Positions 43,237 through 51,889 are shown, numbered from the stretch's first letter. The stretch: 64,000 nt of DNA from UBA4416 sp963422675 (GCA_963422675.2 CAXVYS010000025.1:1-64000); one strand, 5' to 3'. A program made the numbers and translations. The notes: generated from the sequence alone by a model not told the origin.

Positions 43237-43638
43237 ATGAAAGCACAGAAAAAAAATAAAACGGTGTATTGGATTGCCAAAGGATTCATAAGCTTCTTTA
43301 TGCTCTTTAGTGCCTACTATTCTTATTCCCACGCACAGGATTTAAGAGATCTTGGATTTCCTGACTATTTCCGAATCGAATTAGTTACAGCAAAAGTAAT
43401 CGGAGGCCTGCTTCTTTTAATACCGCAAACACCGCTAAGAGTTAAGGAATGGATCTACGCAGGTTTTGGCATTGCGATGATCTCAGCGTTTATTGCACAC
43501 GTTTGTAGCCATGATCCTGTTTCAAAAACCATGTTCGTTTCCATTGACTTTATACTAATTGCCACCTGCATTCGCTACGTATCCAAATACGATAAAATAG
43601 AAAGTGATACAATAATTAAAAAAGAAAATCATGGATAA
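43237..43638 (+). CDS. DoxX-like membrane protein
   Basis: A 133-residue integral membrane protein with four hydrophobic helices. 'YWIAKGFISFFMLFSAYYSY', 'LGFPDYFRIELVTAKVIGGLLLLIP' and 'VKEWIYAGFGIAMISAFIAHV' match the DoxX_2 family, small proteins linked with quinone or thiol redox chemistry in the membrane. It overlaps the next gene by eight bases, so the two are translated together. Family placement is reasonably firm, activity is not. Confidence 0.78.
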   Translation: MKAQKKNKTVYWIAKGFISFFMLFSAYYSYSHAQDLRDLGFPDYFRIELVTAKVIGGLLLLIPQTPLRVKEWIYAGFGIAMISAFIAHVCSHDPVSKTMFVSIDFILIATCIRYVSKYDKIESDTIIKKENHG

Positions 43639-44107
43639 AAACATTTATAACATCGCATTAGTAGTTCACATCGTTGGCATCACAATTATGGCTGGAGCTA
43701 CATTTATTGATTTTGTTACCTTCCGACGGTTCTGGAAAATTCTGCCATCCAACAGGCAAGCGGGCCTGGTCATCGCCGATTTCTTATACGGTCTTCAACG
43801 CTTCTTGGGAATTGGGATGCTAATAATTATTTTATCCGGAGTTGGAATGATGGCTTTTCTTCATCAGGTATGGGGTCAGCAGATTTGGTTTCGTGTTAAG
43901 TTCGGGATTCTTATTTTAATTATTATCAATGGCCTTGCAATAAGAAGACGATTAGGGAATAAATTGAAAAAACTTTTGACAGATGAAGCAGGTACTGATA
44001 ATACATTAACGCTTGCTAAGTTAAAAGGAAGTATTACCCTTGGTCATATACTTCAAATAATATTTTTTGTAGTGATCTATATTCTTAGTGTTTTCAAATT
44101 TAATTAA
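43631..44107 (+). CDS. Four-helix membrane protein (DUF2269-like)
   Basis: A 158-residue membrane protein with four predicted helices ('IALVVHIVGITIMAGATFIDFVTF', 'RFLGIGMLIIILSGVGMMAFL', 'WFRVKFGILILIIINGLAI', 'GHILQIIFFVVIYILSVF'). His and Arg residues near helix ends (VVHIVG, KLKGSITLGHILQ) recall DUF2269/CopD-type membrane proteins, some of which bind haem, but I cannot name it firmly. Overlaps the DoxX gene and ends eight bases before a cytochrome c gene. Confidence 0.65.
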   Translation: MDKNIYNIALVVHIVGITIMAGATFIDFVTFRRFWKILPSNRQAGLVIADFLYGLQRFLGIGMLIIILSGVGMMAFLHQVWGQQIWFRVKFGILILIIINGLAIRRRLGNKLKKLLTDEAGTDNTLTLAKLKGSITLGHILQIIFFVVIYILSVFKFN

Positions 44108-44115
44108 TCCATCTT

Positions 44116-44457
44116 ATGAAAAATCACATCTTATTTAGCATCGGATCACTTATATGTTTTATAGTCGCCTGTTCATCGCCGGAAACTAAATCACCGCCAC
44201 AACAAACAACATCTATTCCTATGGAAGTAGTTGATAATGGCAAAATAATATTTGAAGAAAAATGTATGGCCTGTCATGGAGCTGATGGCACTGCCGGTAT
44301 TGTTAATGCGGCCAACTTGCAAACAAGTAAGTTAGATACTATTTCCGTTTTAAGAATTGTCACAAATGGTAAAAACGGCATGTCCCCTTTTAAAGATCAG
44401 TTGGGTACCGGTGAAATAGAACAAGTAACTAATTATGTTTTTGCTTTAAGAAAATAA
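44116..44457 (+). CDS. Cytochrome c lipoprotein
   Basis: A 113-residue protein with lipobox ('LICFIVACSSPE', Cys at ~20), a Pro/Thr/Ser linker, then one class I cytochrome c domain with the haem site 'CMACHGADGT' (CxxCH) and a distal Met in 'GKNGMSPFKDQLGTGEIEQVTNYV'. It is likely an electron carrier tethered to a membrane on the periplasmic side. Fourth gene of the operon. The electron source and acceptor cannot be read from the sequence. Confidence 0.86.
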   Translation: MKNHILFSIGSLICFIVACSSPETKSPPQQTTSIPMEVVDNGKIIFEEKCMACHGADGTAGIVNAANLQTSKLDTISVLRIVTNGKNGMSPFKDQLGTGEIEQVTNYVFALRK

Positions 44458-44554
44458 TGAACCATCTCCGTTTTATTTTAAACATACCATTGGAAATGCA
44501 TATTTGTGTGCTTCGTCTGGTAATTAAATTATCGAAAAATAAATCTCAAATTAT

Positions 44555-45205
44555 ATGAAAACAACAAACAAATTTACCATCGCTGTATTAGGCGCAAATG
44601 GTGGTATAGGAAGGCAAACTGTAGAAGCTGCGCTAAAAGCGGGCTATAGTGTAACAGCTATCCTTCGTACACCAACTAACCTTGATCTTAAGCATCCTAA
44701 TCTTCAAATTGTAAAGGGAGATGTTATGAAACCTGAAACATTGGAAGAACATTTAATTAATAAAGATGCTGTTATCTCAGCTATTGGTAAAACCTCATTC
44801 AAAGCAACAACACTTTATTCTCAGGGGAATAAAAACATTATTGATGTCATGAAAAAAGTTGGTGCCACCCACGTATTTTTTATATCTGCTTCGGGGCTTG
44901 ACGTAAATCCAACGCATTCATTTATTATCCGACTTGCAACTAAATACATTTTGCAAAAATTATTAAAGAACATGTATGCCGATCTTGAAGTTATGGAAAG
45001 CCTGGTTAAAAAAAGCGAGATCAATTGGACAATTATACGCCCTCCGAAATTGAACGATAAGCCGGCAACGGGCAAATACAGAATTGCCATAAATAAAATG
45101 CTGAATAACGGGTTAGCAATTTCACGTGCCGATGTAGGTCATTTCATGGTACACAATATAAATAATGAAGCTATTTATAAAAAAACAGTCGAAATTGCGT
45201 ATTAA
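44555..45205 (+). CDS. NAD(P)-binding NmrA/SDR-like protein
   Basis: A 216-residue cytoplasmic protein, atypical short-chain dehydrogenase type. The dinucleotide site is 'IAVLGANGGIGRQTVEAALKAG', and 'DAVISAIGKTSFKATTL', 'THVFFISASGLDVNPTH' and 'WTIIRPPKLNDKPATGKYRI' are typical of NmrA-like/YwnB-type proteins, which bind NAD(P) and often have no known substrate. Its position between two cytochrome genes in a MarR operon suggests a quinone or redox-stress role. A 97-base gap precedes it. It overlaps the next gene by 41 bases. Confidence 0.8.
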   Translation: MKTTNKFTIAVLGANGGIGRQTVEAALKAGYSVTAILRTPTNLDLKHPNLQIVKGDVMKPETLEEHLINKDAVISAIGKTSFKATTLYSQGNKNIIDVMKKVGATHVFFISASGLDVNPTHSFIIRLATKYILQKLLKNMYADLEVMESLVKKSEINWTIIRPPKLNDKPATGKYRIAINKMLNNGLAISRADVGHFMVHNINNEAIYKKTVEIAY

Positions 45206-45512
45206 ACGAAACATATATATTCGTTTGCTTTTTTTCTTCGTAGTAATTGGCATTTGTTCTTCATTTTTAGAGCAACAAAATCCTGCAGGAAAAGAATTGT
45301 ATGAGAAAAATTGCGTTCGCTGCCATGGCACTTCTGGAACAAAACATTTTCTTGGCGCAAAGGATATACAAAAAAGTATCCTGGATGATAATGCAATATT
45401 AGTAATCATTCAAAATGGTAAACGCTTTATGCCTTCTTATAAAAAGAAATTAACGCCGGAGGATGTAAATTCATTGAAAGATTACATTAAAACGTTAAGA
45501 AAAATCCATTAA
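45165..45512 (+). CDS. Membrane-anchored cytochrome c
   Basis: A 115-residue protein. A hydrophobic segment ('IYIRLLFFFVVIGICSSFL', about 18-36) serves as signal anchor and the rest is a small cytochrome c with 'CVRCHGTSG' (CxxCH) and distal Met in 'NGKRFMPSYKKKLTPEDV'. The ATG at 45165 lies 41 bases inside the upstream gene, a long overlap; a later start would shorten or remove the basic N terminus but not the anchor. Last gene of the operon. Confidence 0.8.
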   Translation: MKLFIKKQSKLRIKRNIYIRLLFFFVVIGICSSFLEQQNPAGKELYEKNCVRCHGTSGTKHFLGAKDIQKSILDDNAILVIIQNGKRFMPSYKKKLTPEDVNSLKDYIKTLRKIH

Positions 45513-46101
45513 CCAGGGTTAGGAAACACTTTTAGTTTTTAGTGATTATTTCTTCGGTACTCCAAATTGCCTCACTATATTGACTAACTACTAAACTCTA
45601 ATGCCCCTCACATCTTGTCCATTCACCGACTTTTAAATGCAACTTACCCAATTTCTTAAAATAAATTTGATTTGTATTTCACCACATGTTTATATTACCT
45701 CTGATTGCTGTCAAAATTAATGACATCATATTGGTATCAACTGGTGTATGTAAAAATCACTCTGACCCCCACCTATGATAATAAAAATGAAATTTATCAC
45801 ATTTTCACACAAACAGAAACCCCAAGGTGGAATAAAACTGACGATACTGCTACTGTTATAGTGTTTAATGTCTGCGACTCTAAACCACTAAAATCTATAG
45901 TTTAATGTTCTATTCAGAAAAGAACAAATCATATAATTCCGTCATTTCTTTAGTATCGGCAAGTAATTCGTTTGAAATGAATGTTATGGGGATCACAAAA
46001 AAAACAAGTTTCCTTGAAAACCTCCTAGATATAGGGGGAGGTTAGTATATAAGCTTATTTGCACCCAAAATCGTTCTGTGCTCCTCAACGAGATTATAAC
46101 C
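45513..46101. other. 589-base stretch without a convincing gene
   Basis: Between two convergent genes. Small frames at 45705-45905 and 45905-46045 have no recognisable products. A hairpin AACCTCC...GGAGGTT (46019-46042) without a T run lies near the end. The text 'TCACTCTGACCCCCACC' near 45757-45773 reminded me of degenerate IS21-type ends, but I could not support it. Confidence 0.6.
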
Positions 46102-46764
46102 TTACTTAAGAGTTACTAATTTGTTTTTGATGGCACATAATACTAAACCTACTCTTGACTTCGCATTTAATTTTTCGAAAAGGTTATTTCTATATCCGTC
46201 AATCGTTTTGATGCTTAAACACATGATATCTGCAATTTCTTTGTAAGTATATTCTGAGCATGCCAATTCCAAAAACTTCTTTTCCCTTTCGTTCAACTGT
46301 TCATGCGCAGCATTTGAATGAGTGTCCGTTATGGCATTAAGCAATTTACCCGTTACATAATCTGTATAGTAAAACCCTTTGCTGGCAATCGTTTCAAGCG
46401 CATTTTTTAATTCGGCCGGTTCAACATCTTTACTTAAAAATCCTTTAATTCCCAGTTTCAACATTTTTATCATGGTAGATTCCTCTTCCATCATGGTTAA
46501 TACAAGTACTTTTATTTCCGGAAAATTAGCCTTAAGGTAAGAGGACGTTTCAAATCCATCCATAACAGGCATATGGAGATCCATCAATACAATATCCGGT
46601 TTTTGATCGTTAAGTTTTGAAATAAACTCCTTCCCGTTAGCAGATTCACTCGTGATTTCAAATTTCGGGCCGAACGAATGAATCAGATTAATCAATCCGC
46701 TCCGAAAAAGATGGTGATCATCTACCACTGCAATAGAAATTGGGGCCTGTTCGTTTGTAGTCAT
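46102..46764 (-). CDS. NarL/LuxR-family response regulator
   Basis: A 220-residue DNA-binding regulator. Receiver domain about 1-130 with the phospho-Asp in 'PDIVLMDLHMPVMDGFETS', the Asp pair in 'IAVVDDHHLFRSGLI' and the Lys in 'GFLSKDVEPAEL'. The LuxR helix-turn-helix is 'LNEREKKFLELACSEYTYKEIADIMCLSIKTIDGYRNNLFEKL'. It ends the four-gene module, six bases after the sensor kinase, and is its cognate partner by position. Confidence 0.93.
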   Translation of the reverse strand: MTTNEQAPISIAVVDDHHLFRSGLINLIHSFGPKFEITSESANGKEFISKLNDQKPDIVLMDLHMPVMDGFETSSYLKANFPEIKVLVLTMMEEESTMIKMLKLGIKGFLSKDVEPAELKNALETIASKGFYYTDYVTGKLLNAITDTHSNAAHEQLNEREKKFLELACSEYTYKEIADIMCLSIKTIDGYRNNLFEKLNAKSRVGLVLCAIKNKLVTLK

Positions 46765-46769
46765 AAGAG

Positions 46770-47543
46770 TTAAATTGGGAGTGATATTAAAATATGAGTT
46801 CCAGATCCTGGCTGGCTTTCAATGGTAAAAGCTGCACCAATCATTTTACACCGCTCTTTTATATTGTTCAAACCCGACCCTGTATGTCCGGTATTAGAAG
46901 CATCGCTTGTATAATCAAACCCTTTGCCATTATCTTTAAAGTCAATCATAAACATATGATTCAAACAACTAAATGAAATTTGGAGTGTACCCGCGTTTGC
47001 ATGCTTCATCGTGTTATTAATAATCTCTTGGGTAATTCTGTAAAGAAATGTAGCCACTACTGTTGATAATACCGGAGGTGTCAATGAATTAGTGACGGTT
47101 ATCTGAAGGTAACCCGTTTTATTTATTCGTTGTACATCCAACTGAATGGCTTCCTGGAGGCCAATATTAGAAAGGCTTTCCACATTAAGACTTACCGAAA
47201 GTGATTTGATATCCGTAATCATTCGTTTTAATAAGCTAATGGACTCTGTTACTTTAATTTTGTCTTCACGGGAAAGATCATCTGAAATAAGATTCAAATT
47301 AATCTTTATCAAAGAGGCAATCTGCCCAAAATTGTCATGCAATTCTCTGGAGATATCAATCAGTGTTTGTTCCCTTATCTCAACCTCTGTTTGAAGCAAA
47401 GCTTGTTTGAGTTGTTGCCTTTCCCAATCAAATGTTTGCCTCGTTTTATAATGAAGATAAACAAAATACCCTATAAAAACAAAGAACGTTCCTATGAGTA
47501 CTGTTCCTGCAATTACCGGAATTATAATATCACTATTTTCCAT
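46770..47543 (-). CDS. Sensor histidine kinase (HisKA_3 type)
   Basis: A 257-residue kinase. One N-terminal membrane helix (about 6-30, 'VIAGTVLIGTFFVFIGYFVYLHY') with almost no external part is followed by the dimerisation/phosphoacceptor motif 'DISRELHDNFGQIASLIKINL' (His ~66) and a HATPase_c domain ('QEIINNTMKHANAGTLQISF', 'DFKDNGKGFDYTSD', 'GSGLNNIKERCKMIGAAF', 'PGSGTHILISL'). With no sensor domain of its own, it may read a signal from the membrane protein encoded just before it, which overlaps its start by 11 bases. Confidence 0.9.
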   Translation of the reverse strand: MENSDIIIPVIAGTVLIGTFFVFIGYFVYLHYKTRQTFDWERQQLKQALLQTEVEIREQTLIDISRELHDNFGQIASLIKINLNLISDDLSREDKIKVTESISLLKRMITDIKSLSVSLNVESLSNIGLQEAIQLDVQRINKTGYLQITVTNSLTPPVLSTVVATFLYRITQEIINNTMKHANAGTLQISFSCLNHMFMIDFKDNGKGFDYTSDASNTGHTGSGLNNIKERCKMIGAAFTIESQPGSGTHILISLPI

Positions 47544-48237
47544 TTGTTATATTAATTAATGGCTGTTTTTCACCTGACATTAAACATTTTAAATAACACA
47601 AATACATCCCAAGGTTTGAAACATAAATAATATTATAACTCCAATCCGGAATAGATCCGGCCTTTTTTAACAAGGGATTAAAATAAGCGAATACAAAAAA
47701 AGTAATTGAATAAAAGAATAGGTTCCCTGAAATAAACCAAAAGAACGGCTCTTTTAAAGGCGATTGAAGTCCGGGATTTTTCAACATATTATAAAAGCCC
47801 ATTAACGAATAGGTGATCACTAAAAGACTAAGTATTAAGAATCCATTTGATGGGAACGAATCTGTTTTTTGAATATATAAAGAATTAAAGATTGAGATAC
47901 TGATTCCTAAAAAAGTCAGAAATAAAAAAAGAACTTTCCGGAAACGAGAGAAGTTTAACGTTTTAAAATAAATAGTTGAATAAAAAATAAAAAAAGCAGG
48001 TACCAGAAAATGATACCCCGGCATACTGTTATGAAAAAAGTAAATGAACACCCTGCTTAACAATTCAAAAAAAAGCGCTGCTACAATTGTCCAGACAAGC
48101 CATTTACGCCAGGATTGGTAATAGGAATATCTTTTGAATCCATATATCACAATTACAAATAACAGCAGAGTATATAAAGCAAATCTTGGAGTCATGTGAC
48201 TCCAAGATAAGACTTTTTTTAAATATTTATACTGCAC
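47533..48237 (-). CDS. Multi-helix membrane protein of the two-component module
   Basis: A 234-residue integral membrane protein with about seven hydrophobic helices ('FALYTLLLFVIVIYGF', 'WLVWTIVAALFFELLSRVFIYFF', 'FLVPAFFIFYSTIYF', 'VLFLFLTFLGISISIF', 'GFLILSLLVITYSLMGFY', 'FFWFISGNLFFYSITFFVFAYF', 'IIYVSNLGMYLCYLKCL'). Its stop overlaps the kinase start, which suggests that it acts as the signal receptor for that kinase. An in-frame ATG at 48195 would drop 14 residues and remove the overlap with the gene upstream. Family unknown. Confidence 0.68.
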   Translation of the reverse strand: MQYKYLKKVLSWSHMTPRFALYTLLLFVIVIYGFKRYSYYQSWRKWLVWTIVAALFFELLSRVFIYFFHNSMPGYHFLVPAFFIFYSTIYFKTLNFSRFRKVLFLFLTFLGISISIFNSLYIQKTDSFPSNGFLILSLLVITYSLMGFYNMLKNPGLQSPLKEPFFWFISGNLFFYSITFFVFAYFNPLLKKAGSIPDWSYNIIYVSNLGMYLCYLKCLMSGEKQPLINITNGK

Positions 48238-48593
48238 TTGCTTGGACAGGGCTCACAGAAATCATAGAGCAGGCTCTCATTAACGGTACACCCCACAATG
48301 CCATTATCTATAACGGCACCAGCTATAATCGTTAAATTATTTTGGTTAGCCGGAGAAACCGCTATCATTAATTGAATATGAGTTGTTCCTGGTAGCATAG
48401 CCAGTTTTTTTATATGGTCAACATCAAACCGAAATGATTTTAATGGTGCTTTGTTTCCGTGCCCGTCATCAACAAGAATAATATTTGTTCCGTTTGTGTA
48501 GGCTTCTGTTTGTGTTTTAGCTCTTTCAAATGTAATTTCCGAGCTGTCCATTTCTAATGTTTTGTTCTGTTTAAATTCAAATGTTACTGGCAT
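48219..48593 (-). CDS. Small Cys-rich-tail protein of unknown function
   Basis: A 124-residue protein without a signal peptide. The body is a beta-rich region ('VTFEFKQNKTLEMDSSEITFERA', 'LMIAVSPANQNNLTIIAGAVIDNGIV') and the end carries Cys residues in 'GCTVNESLLYDFCEPCPSKCSINI' (C-x2-C-x3-C), a possible metal site or disulphide cluster. It is the first gene of the four-gene module, overlapping the membrane protein gene by 19 bases. I do not recognise the family. Confidence 0.58.
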   Translation of the reverse strand: MPVTFEFKQNKTLEMDSSEITFERAKTQTEAYTNGTNIILVDDGHGNKAPLKSFRFDVDHIKKLAMLPGTTHIQLMIAVSPANQNNLTIIAGAVIDNGIVGCTVNESLLYDFCEPCPSKCSINI

Positions 48594-48900
48594 AATGATT
48601 AATTTATTTGGTTTATAAATATAAAGTTATAACCTCTTTTTGAATAGCAACCAGTTTGAAAACAGAAAAGGGGTTTTTCCTGTATGGCGATCAGGTAAAA
48701 TCCTTAAAAAAGAAAGGAATAAGCCTCTGTTAAATAGAATTTAATAAACAAACCTTTGTTACAGGGAAAACCAAATTATAAATCTAAAACCAACCGTCAT
48801 GAAAAAAAGTCTACACACAAAAATATCCAGAGCAAGTTTTTCTTACCCTCAGGATCAACTAACACAAGGTAAAACTCATCCATTTAAAAAAACTAAACCT

Positions 48901-50211
48901 ATGAAAAGATTTGTCATTTTTTCGGTATGTTATTTATGTTCGATGCTGCTTGCTACTCTATCCATTGGCCAAACAACTAAATCAGATATTAATAACATCA
49001 TTAATTCTCTGAAATCAGATGTAACTACTAATAAATCTGAAACTATGAAGCAAAGTGAAAAGTCAAATCTGGTTAACCCCTATACATTCAAAAGAAGATT
49101 TAGTAAAGAATTTTCCAATGTTTTAAATGGCCAAAACAGTTTTTCAACACTAAATAAGTATGCAACATTAGATATAAACCAGGCCAATGCTAAAGTGGCA
49201 TTTTCTCCTTATACCTTTAAATCAAAAGATTTATATAATAAACCATTTAAGTTTTTTGGGTCCATAGGTCTGAACGGAGAGATTGACAATGATAATGTAT
49301 TTACAATTTTCAATACCAATGGCTATAACAAAAAATTTGAAGTGGTTGGGAATTTTAATTTTGTAATTAATAAAAACAGTGGCAGCAAATTTATACCACC
49401 ACCGGATGCTTATTACGAAGATAATCATAAAGTCCTGGATGCTATCCAATCGGATTTTTACAATTTAATTGATAAATCCACAACAAATGAAATCACTAAA
49501 ATTGATAATAAAGCTGCTCTGTCTTCTCCAGACGATGCCAAAAAAGCGATTTTAGAAAAATATGCCGATTATGAAGAAAAACTGTCGAAAGATTACTGGA
49601 CAAATTCATTAAAAAACTGGGTTAATATCAGTGTTGCACCCTACGGATGGGGAGTAAACAATGTTTTAGATACAACAAATAGTATAATCAAAAAACAGTA
49701 TTACAATGCCTCTATTAAAGCCTCCTATAATATATTATTAACCAACGTAAAAAAAGAAACCTCTTTTTACTTTAATATTCTAGGTGAATTGTCAAATAAA
49801 AGTTCTTATACAGGCCTAACTCCGGCTGTTTGGAATCAGATTAAACGTCTCTCAGATACAACCTATTTAATTTCAGATACAAAAAATGTATTCTCTTACG
49901 ACAGTTCTTATACCTTAAAATATTTGCCATCCTTCAGTGTTCAAATGATTAAAACATTCAAAATTAAAGATTTCCTTTTTGGTATTGATATTAACAACAA
50001 AATGGACTTCCTTGTTCCCAATACTAAAAGTGGAAGCAATATTGTAAAAAACACATTTAGCTATGGGTTAATTATTCCGTTTACTAATGAAGCCGGTGAA
50101 CGAAAAATAAATATTGAAGTTTTTCACCAAATCGGAACCTTTATCAATTCACCAATTGATGGCACAAATTTAGTTGGAGTGAAATTCTCTGTTCCTATTT
50201 TGGAAAAATAA
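48901..50211 (+). CDS. Secreted protein of unknown function
   Basis: A 436-residue protein with a clear signal peptide ('RFVIFSVCYLCSMLLATLSIGQ'). The mature part has 'AFSPYTFKSKDLYNKPFKFFGSIGLNG' and a C-terminal beta-strand-rich region ('FHQIGTFINSPIDGTNLVGVKFSVPIL') that resembles an outer membrane barrel. I start at the ATG at 48901, where the signal peptide begins; an upstream ATG at 48799 would add 34 basic residues before it. The 307 bases between 48594 and 48900 hold only A/T-rich sequence and no clear promoter. No partner gene. Confidence 0.6.
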   Translation: MKRFVIFSVCYLCSMLLATLSIGQTTKSDINNIINSLKSDVTTNKSETMKQSEKSNLVNPYTFKRRFSKEFSNVLNGQNSFSTLNKYATLDINQANAKVAFSPYTFKSKDLYNKPFKFFGSIGLNGEIDNDNVFTIFNTNGYNKKFEVVGNFNFVINKNSGSKFIPPPDAYYEDNHKVLDAIQSDFYNLIDKSTTNEITKIDNKAALSSPDDAKKAILEKYADYEEKLSKDYWTNSLKNWVNISVAPYGWGVNNVLDTTNSIIKKQYYNASIKASYNILLTNVKKETSFYFNILGELSNKSSYTGLTPAVWNQIKRLSDTTYLISDTKNVFSYDSSYTLKYLPSFSVQMIKTFKIKDFLFGIDINNKMDFLVPNTKSGSNIVKNTFSYGLIIPFTNEAGERKINIEVFHQIGTFINSPIDGTNLVGVKFSVPILEK

Positions 50212-50312
50212 ACTATATTCAAGGGCGATTTCAACCCTTTTTAAATTGAGCAAGTTTCGGGTTTCACAATTACACTGTAATCCTCAACTTTGCACTAGAT
50301 AATTTAAACAAT

Positions 50313-51161
50313 ATGAAAGCTCAGGAACACATTAATTACAATCGTATTGCAGAAGCAATTGATTATATAAAACAACATTTTAAAGATCAGCCAAATTTAG
50401 ATGAAGTAGCCGAAAAAGTGCATTTAAGTCCTTTTCACTTTCAGCGGTTATTTACCGACTGGGCGGGCGTTAGTCCTAAAAAATTCCTGCAATATATTAG
50501 TGTGGAACATGCTAAAGAAATTTTAAGAGATAAACAGTCTACCCTATTTGATGCAGCCAATGAAACAGGTCTTTCGGGTACCGGACGGCTACATGATTTG
50601 TTTATTAAAATTGAAGGAATGACTCCCGGTGAATTTAAAAACGGTGGTGAAAATCTTTTCATTAATTATAGTTATGCAGAATCTCCTTTTGGAAATATTA
50701 TTGTAGCATCAACCTCAAAAGGCATTTGTTATATGGCATTTGCTGATAATGAAGAAAGTGCATTGGTGGCTCTGCAACAGCATTTTCCAAATGCTCATTT
50801 CAAACAAATGGTTGATCTCATTCAGCAAAATGCATTATTCATTTTCACTCACGACTGGAGCAAGCTACATCAAATAAAATTGCATTTAAAAGGGACTGAT
50901 TTTCAGCTGAAAGTTTGGGAAACACTCTTGAAAATTCCGATGGGACAATTATCCACATATGGAACCATTGCCGAAAGTATTAAAAATCCAAATGCCTCAC
51001 GGGCAGTGGGGACAGCTATTGGAAGTAATCCTGTTGCTTTTTTAATTCCTTGTCACCGTGTTATTCAATCAACCGGCACCTTTGGCGGTTATATGTGGGG
51101 GCCAACAAGAAAAACAGCGATTATAGGTTGGGAAGCTTCTAAAACAGATGTATCAAAATAA
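50313..51161 (+). CDS. ada: AraC-type regulator fused to O6-methylguanine-DNA methyltransferase (Ada-like)
   Basis: A 282-residue two-domain protein. Residues about 1-105 form an AraC helix-turn-helix pair ('LDEVAEKVHLSPFHFQRLF', 'LFDAANETGLSGTGRLHDLF'). Residues about 110-282 form an OGT domain with the suicide Cys in 'NPVAFLIPCHRVIQSTGTFGGY' and 'ASRAVGTAIGSNP'. It lacks the N-terminal zinc domain of E. coli Ada, which senses methyl phosphotriesters; a lone copy of that domain is encoded two genes downstream. It repairs O6-alkylguanine and probably activates this operon. 11 bases precede the next gene. Confidence 0.93.
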   Translation: MKAQEHINYNRIAEAIDYIKQHFKDQPNLDEVAEKVHLSPFHFQRLFTDWAGVSPKKFLQYISVEHAKEILRDKQSTLFDAANETGLSGTGRLHDLFIKIEGMTPGEFKNGGENLFINYSYAESPFGNIIVASTSKGICYMAFADNEESALVALQQHFPNAHFKQMVDLIQQNALFIFTHDWSKLHQIKLHLKGTDFQLKVWETLLKIPMGQLSTYGTIAESIKNPNASRAVGTAIGSNPVAFLIPCHRVIQSTGTFGGYMWGPTRKTAIIGWEASKTDVSK

Positions 51162-51172
51162 AAGCGACAAAA

Positions 51173-51886
51173 ATGGAAACTATTAAAACACAGCTGTCTG
51201 CTATTAATTGGGAATTGATAACATCTGAAATGAATGACAAAGGATATGCTCTTGTTCCCGGATTATTGCCTGATCAACATTGTGAAGAATTGATAAAAGA
51301 ATACCATAACCCAGGTTCTTACAGGAAAACAGTGGTGATGGAACGGTACCGTTTCGGTTTGGGAGAATACAAATATTTCAACTACCCTCTTCCGGATTTA
51401 ATTCAAACACTAAGAGAAACGATTTACCCTAAACTGGCACCAATAGCTAATCTTTGGATGAAAGTTTTAAATATTGATAAAAGCTTTCCCGATACATTTA
51501 AGGAGTTACAAACGCTTTGCCACACTCATAACCAATTAAAACCAACTGTACTAATTTTGAAATATGGTAAAGGTGGTTACAATACCTTGCACCAGGATTT
51601 GTATGGCGATATTTTCTTTCCTATTCAAACTGTTTTATTTTTAAACGAACCCGATGTGGATTTTACAGGGGGTGAATTTGTGTTGACACAACAAACGCCA
51701 AGAGCGCAGTCAAAAGCTATTGTATTAAAGCCGAAGAAAGGGGATCTACTTATGTTTACTACTAATTTTAAACCTGTAAAGGGAACCAAAGGGTATTATC
51801 GTGTAAATATGAAACACGGTGTAAGCGAATTACATAGTGGAGAACGGCATACTTTAGGAATTATATTTCATGATGCTTTGAGTTAA
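51173..51886 (+). CDS. 2-oxoglutarate/Fe(II)-dependent oxygenase
   Basis: A 237-residue non-haem iron enzyme. The facial triad appears as HxD in 'YNTLHQDLYGDIFFPIQ' and a distal His in 'YRVNMKHGVSELHSGERHTLGIIF', with the 2OG-binding Arg in ERHTLG. The region 'FLNEPDVDFTGGEFVL' is shared with prolyl-hydroxylase-like bacterial oxygenases. Its place between ada and alkB suggests a part in alkylation damage response, perhaps a demethylase on another substrate. Family known, substrate unknown. Confidence 0.82.
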   Translation: METIKTQLSAINWELITSEMNDKGYALVPGLLPDQHCEELIKEYHNPGSYRKTVVMERYRFGLGEYKYFNYPLPDLIQTLRETIYPKLAPIANLWMKVLNIDKSFPDTFKELQTLCHTHNQLKPTVLILKYGKGGYNTLHQDLYGDIFFPIQTVLFLNEPDVDFTGGEFVLTQQTPRAQSKAIVLKPKKGDLLMFTTNFKPVKGTKGYYRVNMKHGVSELHSGERHTLGIIFHDALS

Positions 51887-51889
51887 AAA

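Noticed and set aside
45705..45905. 66-residue open frame downstream of the redox operon
   Set aside because: No family resemblance, A/T-rich composition and no clear start context.
45905..46045. 46-residue frame before the response regulator
   Set aside because: Too short and without similarity; part of it forms a hairpin.
48799..48900. 34-residue N-terminal extension of the 436-residue secreted protein
   Set aside because: It would place a basic stretch before the signal peptide, which is atypical.
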